From Lacrimispora xylanolytica (GTDB lineage Bacteria; Bacillota; Clostridia; Lachnospirales; Lachnospiraceae): DNA of 64,000 nt. This document shows, in pieces, positions 61,647 through 64,000 of this stretch. Under the pieces are notes generated by a model. It ran no database searches. It was not told the DNA's origin and saw only the letters and a program-made list of their open reading frames with translations. The DNA lies in the NCBI RefSeq assembly GCF_026723765.1, contig NZ_CP113524.1:3457001-3521000 (forward strand), read 5' to 3'. Made by a program: the position numbers and the translations under genes. Numbering within the stretch: position 1 is the first letter of the stretch; each line of letters opens with the position of its first letter.

Positions 61647-62531
61647 TTAACTTGAAAGGTGTGGAAAGGAAAGATCGTCAAGCTCTGATCTGAGCCTGAT
61701 ATCTCCATACTTTGCCGCAAGGGGCGAAAAGATTCTCACTGTCTCTTCTGCCCGTTTCTTAAAGGTGGCCGGATCTACAAATTCTATGGTCCGCATATTG
61801 TGAAGACGGTCCGCCAATGCAATCAAAGCACCACGGTCATCGGTACATATGCCTGTTTTTTGAAACTCTTCGTAGGCATAGAGTATCTCTTTGATGATTC
61901 CTTCTTCCTCCCATTTTCCTGCATCATGAAGAAGTCCAGCGCCTACCGTCATAAAGTCTGCTCCCATGTCTGCTAAGAGTATGGCTACCTTTAAGGGATG
62001 GGTAATGTATTCCTCTCCAGAATACCGCTTTTGTCCCTGATGGAAATGAAATGCCTTTTCATATAGGTTTCTCAATTTTTCCGGTTCATATTCTGTACCA
62101 TTTTCATTTAGAGTATTTAAAAGCTCTTTATAAAGTTCTTCCGGTTCCTTTAAGTTTTCTGTATTTTTTAAAGATAATCCCATGGTGTCTCCTTTCCATG
62201 ATTGGTCACGGAGATGAAACGCTCTTAACAGCGCGGGAGAATAGCCGAACTGGCTGATAAAGGCTTTGGCAAAGCCGCCATGGGTATCCCAGCCATAATC
62301 GAGAGCCACATCTAAGATTTTCCGGCCTCTGGATATTTCTCCGGCTGCCGCAAAAAGACGTCTCTGCTTTAGATATTCCATGGGAGACGCTCCCACCTTT
62401 TCCTTAAAACATCTGGAAAAATACCAGGGGGAATAGCCTGCCCATGCGCTTAAAGCTTCCACAGTCAGATTCTCTTTTAAATGCTCTTCCATATAGAGGG
62501 TACATGACAAGGCCCATTCTCCTCTTTTCAT
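61647..62531 (-). CDS. AraC helix-turn-helix fused to a RelA/SpoT-type HD domain
   Basis: This 294-residue protein joins an AraC DNA-binding domain to an HD domain like the alarmone hydrolase half of RelA/SpoT. The AraC domain covers about 5-105, with the double helix-turn-helix in LSAWAGYSPWYFSRCFKEKV and VALDYGWDTHGGFAKAF pieces. The HD domain covers about 150-290. Kept residues include R169, H178 in ITHP, H202-D203 in LLHD and D241 with N245 in ADRLHNMRT. The catalytic Glu-Asp pair of hydrolases (HDVVED) is replaced by K206-W207. The ATG at 62531 follows AGGAGG; the longer frame to 62654 is rejected. A promoter and palindrome lie upstream. Confidence 0.85.
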   Translation of the reverse strand: MKRGEWALSCTLYMEEHLKENLTVEALSAWAGYSPWYFSRCFKEKVGASPMEYLKQRRLFAAAGEISRGRKILDVALDYGWDTHGGFAKAFISQFGYSPALLRAFHLRDQSWKGDTMGLSLKNTENLKEPEELYKELLNTLNENGTEYEPEKLRNLYEKAFHFHQGQKRYSGEEYITHPLKVAILLADMGADFMTVGAGLLHDAGKWEEEGIIKEILYAYEEFQKTGICTDDRGALIALADRLHNMRTIEFVDPATFKKRAEETVRIFSPLAAKYGDIRLRSELDDLSFPHLSS

Positions 62532-62550
62532 TCCGCTGCCTCCTGTTGTT

Positions 62551-62577
62551 GGTTTCCCACGTGGTAACCTGATTATA
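62551..62577 (-). promoter_or_regulatory. -10 element and palindrome before the AraC-HD gene
   Basis: TATAAT (complement of 62572-62577) is followed on the minus strand by GGTTACCACGTGGGAAACC (62551-62569), an imperfect palindrome centred on CCACGTGG. The palindrome sits around the expected start site, as an autorepressor site would. Confidence 0.5.
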
Positions 62578-62685
62578 GCAGAATGAAAAGAGGCTTGCTG
62601 CTCCAAATTTGCCTTTTTTAGAATTTTTAGAACTTCAAGAATATTTAGAATCAATAAAATGATTAGAATGATTGGTAAAAACTGA

Positions 62686-63885
62686 TTATTTCAATGTTTT
62701 TAAAACCGCTTCCAGCTTCACGACCATATCATCTACATGTTCCTTCTCAATGACAAGAGGCGGAACCAGACGGATTACATTCGTACCTGCGCTGATGATA
62801 ATAAGCTTTTCTTCCAGGATTGCCTTTTCCGCTACTGGAGCCACTGGCACAGAAAACTCCAGTCCCTGGATTAAGCCCACTCCCCGGTGTCCGGTTATCA
62901 CCGGATACTTTTTTACAAGCTCCTCCACCTTTTCCCAAAGATAATCTCCCACCTCATTGACGTGGTTCACAATATCTCTGTTCTCAAAGATTTCAAGAAC
63001 CTTTGCTGCCGCAGCTGTCACAAAGGGATTGCCGCCGTAGGTGGTTCCATGATCTCCTGGTGCCATGGCTGTAGCGGCCTTTCCTGATGCTAAAAAGGCA
63101 CCGATTGGCACACCGTTTCCAAGAGCCTTTGCAGCTGTCATCACATCAGGTTTAACGCCGTATTTCTGCCAGGCAAACATATCTCCTGTCCGCCCCATGC
63201 CGCACTGAATCTCATCCAAAATAAGAAGCATATCGTATTCATCACAAAGGGCTCTCACGCCTTTTAGAAATTCTTCTGTAGCAGGATAGATTCCTCCTTC
63301 TCCCTGAATCGTTTCCATGATTATGGCACATGTTTTATCATTGACCAGTGTCTTTACGCTTTCTAAGTCATTGAAATCTGCAAACTTGATTCCTGGAATA
63401 AGGGGCCTAAATGGCTCCTGATATTTATTATTTCCGGTCACGGAAAGAGCTCCAAGGCTTCTTCCATGGAAGGAGTGGTTCATGGCAATGATCTCATGAT
63501 CATGGCTGTTATCCTTATTATAGGCATATCTTCTGGCGATCTTTAACGCCCCTTCAATGGCTTCTGTTCCACTGTTGGTGAAAAACACCTTATCCATCTG
63601 GGAAACCTTTAAAAGCCGTTCTCCCGCCTCTACTACCGGTACGTTATAAAACAGATTGGAGGTGTGAATCAGCTTATCCACCTGAGACTTTAAGGCATTG
63701 TCGTATTCCTTATCATGGTAACCAAGACCCATAACTGCAATTCCAGCGGTAAAGTCAAGATACTCGGTTCCATCGGTATCGTAAAGATGAACACCCTCTC
63801 CATGGTCAAATACCACGGGAAAACGGTTATAGGTCTTATAAATATGCTCTTCTGACTGATCAATATACTCCTGTTTACTCAGCAT
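62686..63885 (-). CDS. argD: Acetylornithine aminotransferase ArgD
   Basis: ArgD converts N-acetylglutamate semialdehyde to N-acetylornithine with PLP and glutamate in arginine synthesis. The protein of 399 residues shows [19 protein letters not shown], the [14 protein letters not shown] segment with the PLP Asp, and the PLP lysine in [15 protein letters not shown]. The start at 63885 has GAGGAGCG about 9 bases upstream and overlaps the argB stop by 11 bases. The frame to 63951 is argB in another frame. ArgR in this window may control it. Confidence 0.94.
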   Translation of the reverse strand: MLSKQEYIDQSEEHIYKTYNRFPVVFDHGEGVHLYDTDGTEYLDFTAGIAVMGLGYHDKEYDNALKSQVDKLIHTSNLFYNVPVVEAGERLLKVSQMDKVFFTNSGTEAIEGALKIARRYAYNKDNSHDHEIIAMNHSFHGRSLGALSVTGNNKYQEPFRPLIPGIKFADFNDLESVKTLVNDKTCAIIMETIQGEGGIYPATEEFLKGVRALCDEYDMLLILDEIQCGMGRTGDMFAWQKYGVKPDVMTAAKALGNGVPIGAFLASGKAATAMAPGDHGTTYGGNPFVTAAAAKVLEIFENRDIVNHVNEVGDYLWEKVEELVKKYPVITGHRGVGLIQGLEFSVPVAPVAEKAILEEKLIIISAGTNVIRLVPPLVIEKEHVDDMVVKLEAVLKTLK

Positions 63886-64000
63886 GATAAAAACGCTCCT
63901 CTCCCGGACTGATAATTGCAGTTCCGATTCCTTTATTAGTGAATATCTCAAGAAGCAGGCAGTGTGGGATACGTCCGTCCATAATATGTACCCTGGATAC
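63875..64000 (-). CDS. argB: Acetylglutamate kinase ArgB, C-terminal end (runs off right edge)
   Basis: The last 41 codons encode [20 protein letters not shown] and then TNKGIGTAI, the conserved C-terminus of ArgB, which phosphorylates N-acetylglutamate in arginine synthesis. The DGR(I/V)PHxLLLEIFT end is diagnostic. The stop at 63875 overlaps argD by 11 bases, so argB and argD are coupled. The rest of the gene is outside the window. Confidence 0.9.
   Translation of the reverse strand, partial: VSRVHIMDGRIPHCLLLEIFTNKGIGTAIISPGEERFYHAE

Noticed and set aside
63886-63951. N-terminal extension of argD
   Set aside because: The stretch is the end of argB in another frame. The ATG at 63885 has the better ribosome site and gives the normal ArgD length.
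1-64000. Mobile elements, prophage, CRISPR arrays, tRNA or rRNA genes
   Set aside because: No transposase, integrase, phage structural gene, regularly spaced repeat, or cloverleaf-like tRNA sequence was recognised on either strand by eye.

Overview
The window reads as a chromosomal segment of a spore-forming anaerobic clostridium of the Lachnospiraceae type, closest in feel to Lacrimispora / [Clostridium] saccharolyticum. This placement is inferred from gene content: spo0A, spoIVB and a complete spoIIIAA-AH cluster, the order nusB-xseA-xseB-ispA-dxs-tlyA-nadK-argR-recN-spoIVB-spo0A, YesM/YesN-type sugar regulation, and family types common in that group (DUF1062, CD3324, DUF6718). Nearly everything lies on the minus strand; only thiT and one glycosyltransferase/methyltransferase gene are on the plus strand. 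I saw no rRNA, tRNA, CRISPR array, insertion sequence or prophage.

Layout from left to right. At 1-917 is the start of glgA. At 1.0-12.3 kb is a conserved block read right to left: nusB, xseAB, ispA, dxs, tlyA, nadK, argR, recN, spoIVB, spo0A. It links DNA repair, isoprenoid synthesis, arginine control and entry into sporulation. At 12.4-14.4 kb are a membrane diguanylate cyclase and an Asp23 protein, each with its own promoter. At 14.5-19.9 kb is the spoIIIA operon (mother-cell/forespore channel). At 20.1-28.3 kb is a xylo-oligosaccharide module: a YesM/YesN two-component pair, a solute-binding lipoprotein, two permeases and a GH8 exo-oligoxylanase. At 28.5-36.8 kb is a mixed accessory stretch: an NlpC/P60 hydrolase, tandem M14-type deacylases, DUF1062, CD3324-family, pentapeptide-repeat and chemoreceptor genes, and a truncated RelA/SpoT-like gene with DUF6718.

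At 37-43.3 kb are rlmH, an esterase and a membrane acyltransferase, an orphan OmpR-type regulator, comEA, a YdcZ transporter, and thiT under a TPP riboswitch. At 43.5-47.9 kb is an AT-rich unit coupling an amino-acid ABC importer to lysine 2,3-aminomutase (ablA) and beta-lysine N-acetyltransferase (ablB), which make the osmolyte N-epsilon-acetyl-beta-lysine. At 48.1-51.8 kb are a MarR/MFS efflux pair and the glycosyltransferase/methyltransferase. At 51.9-59.9 kb is a full kdp operon (KdpF, A, B, C, D, E), preceded by an extra 29-residue membrane microprotein. At 60.1-64 kb are folD, fchA, an AraC-HD fusion, argD and the end of argB. The acetyl-beta-lysine and Kdp units together suggest a cell equipped for osmotic and potassium stress.

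The observations most worth a second look are four. (1) An AraC DNA-binding domain is fused to a RelA/SpoT-type HD domain that keeps the metal ligands but lacks the catalytic Glu-Asp pair. (2) A RelA/SpoT-like protein appears to have lost its synthetase core and overlaps a DUF6718 gene. (3) A tandem M14 deacylase pair has a second member that lost both histidine zinc ligands. (4) An undescribed microprotein leads the kdp operon. All family names come from sequence reading and memory of the families; no searches were run.
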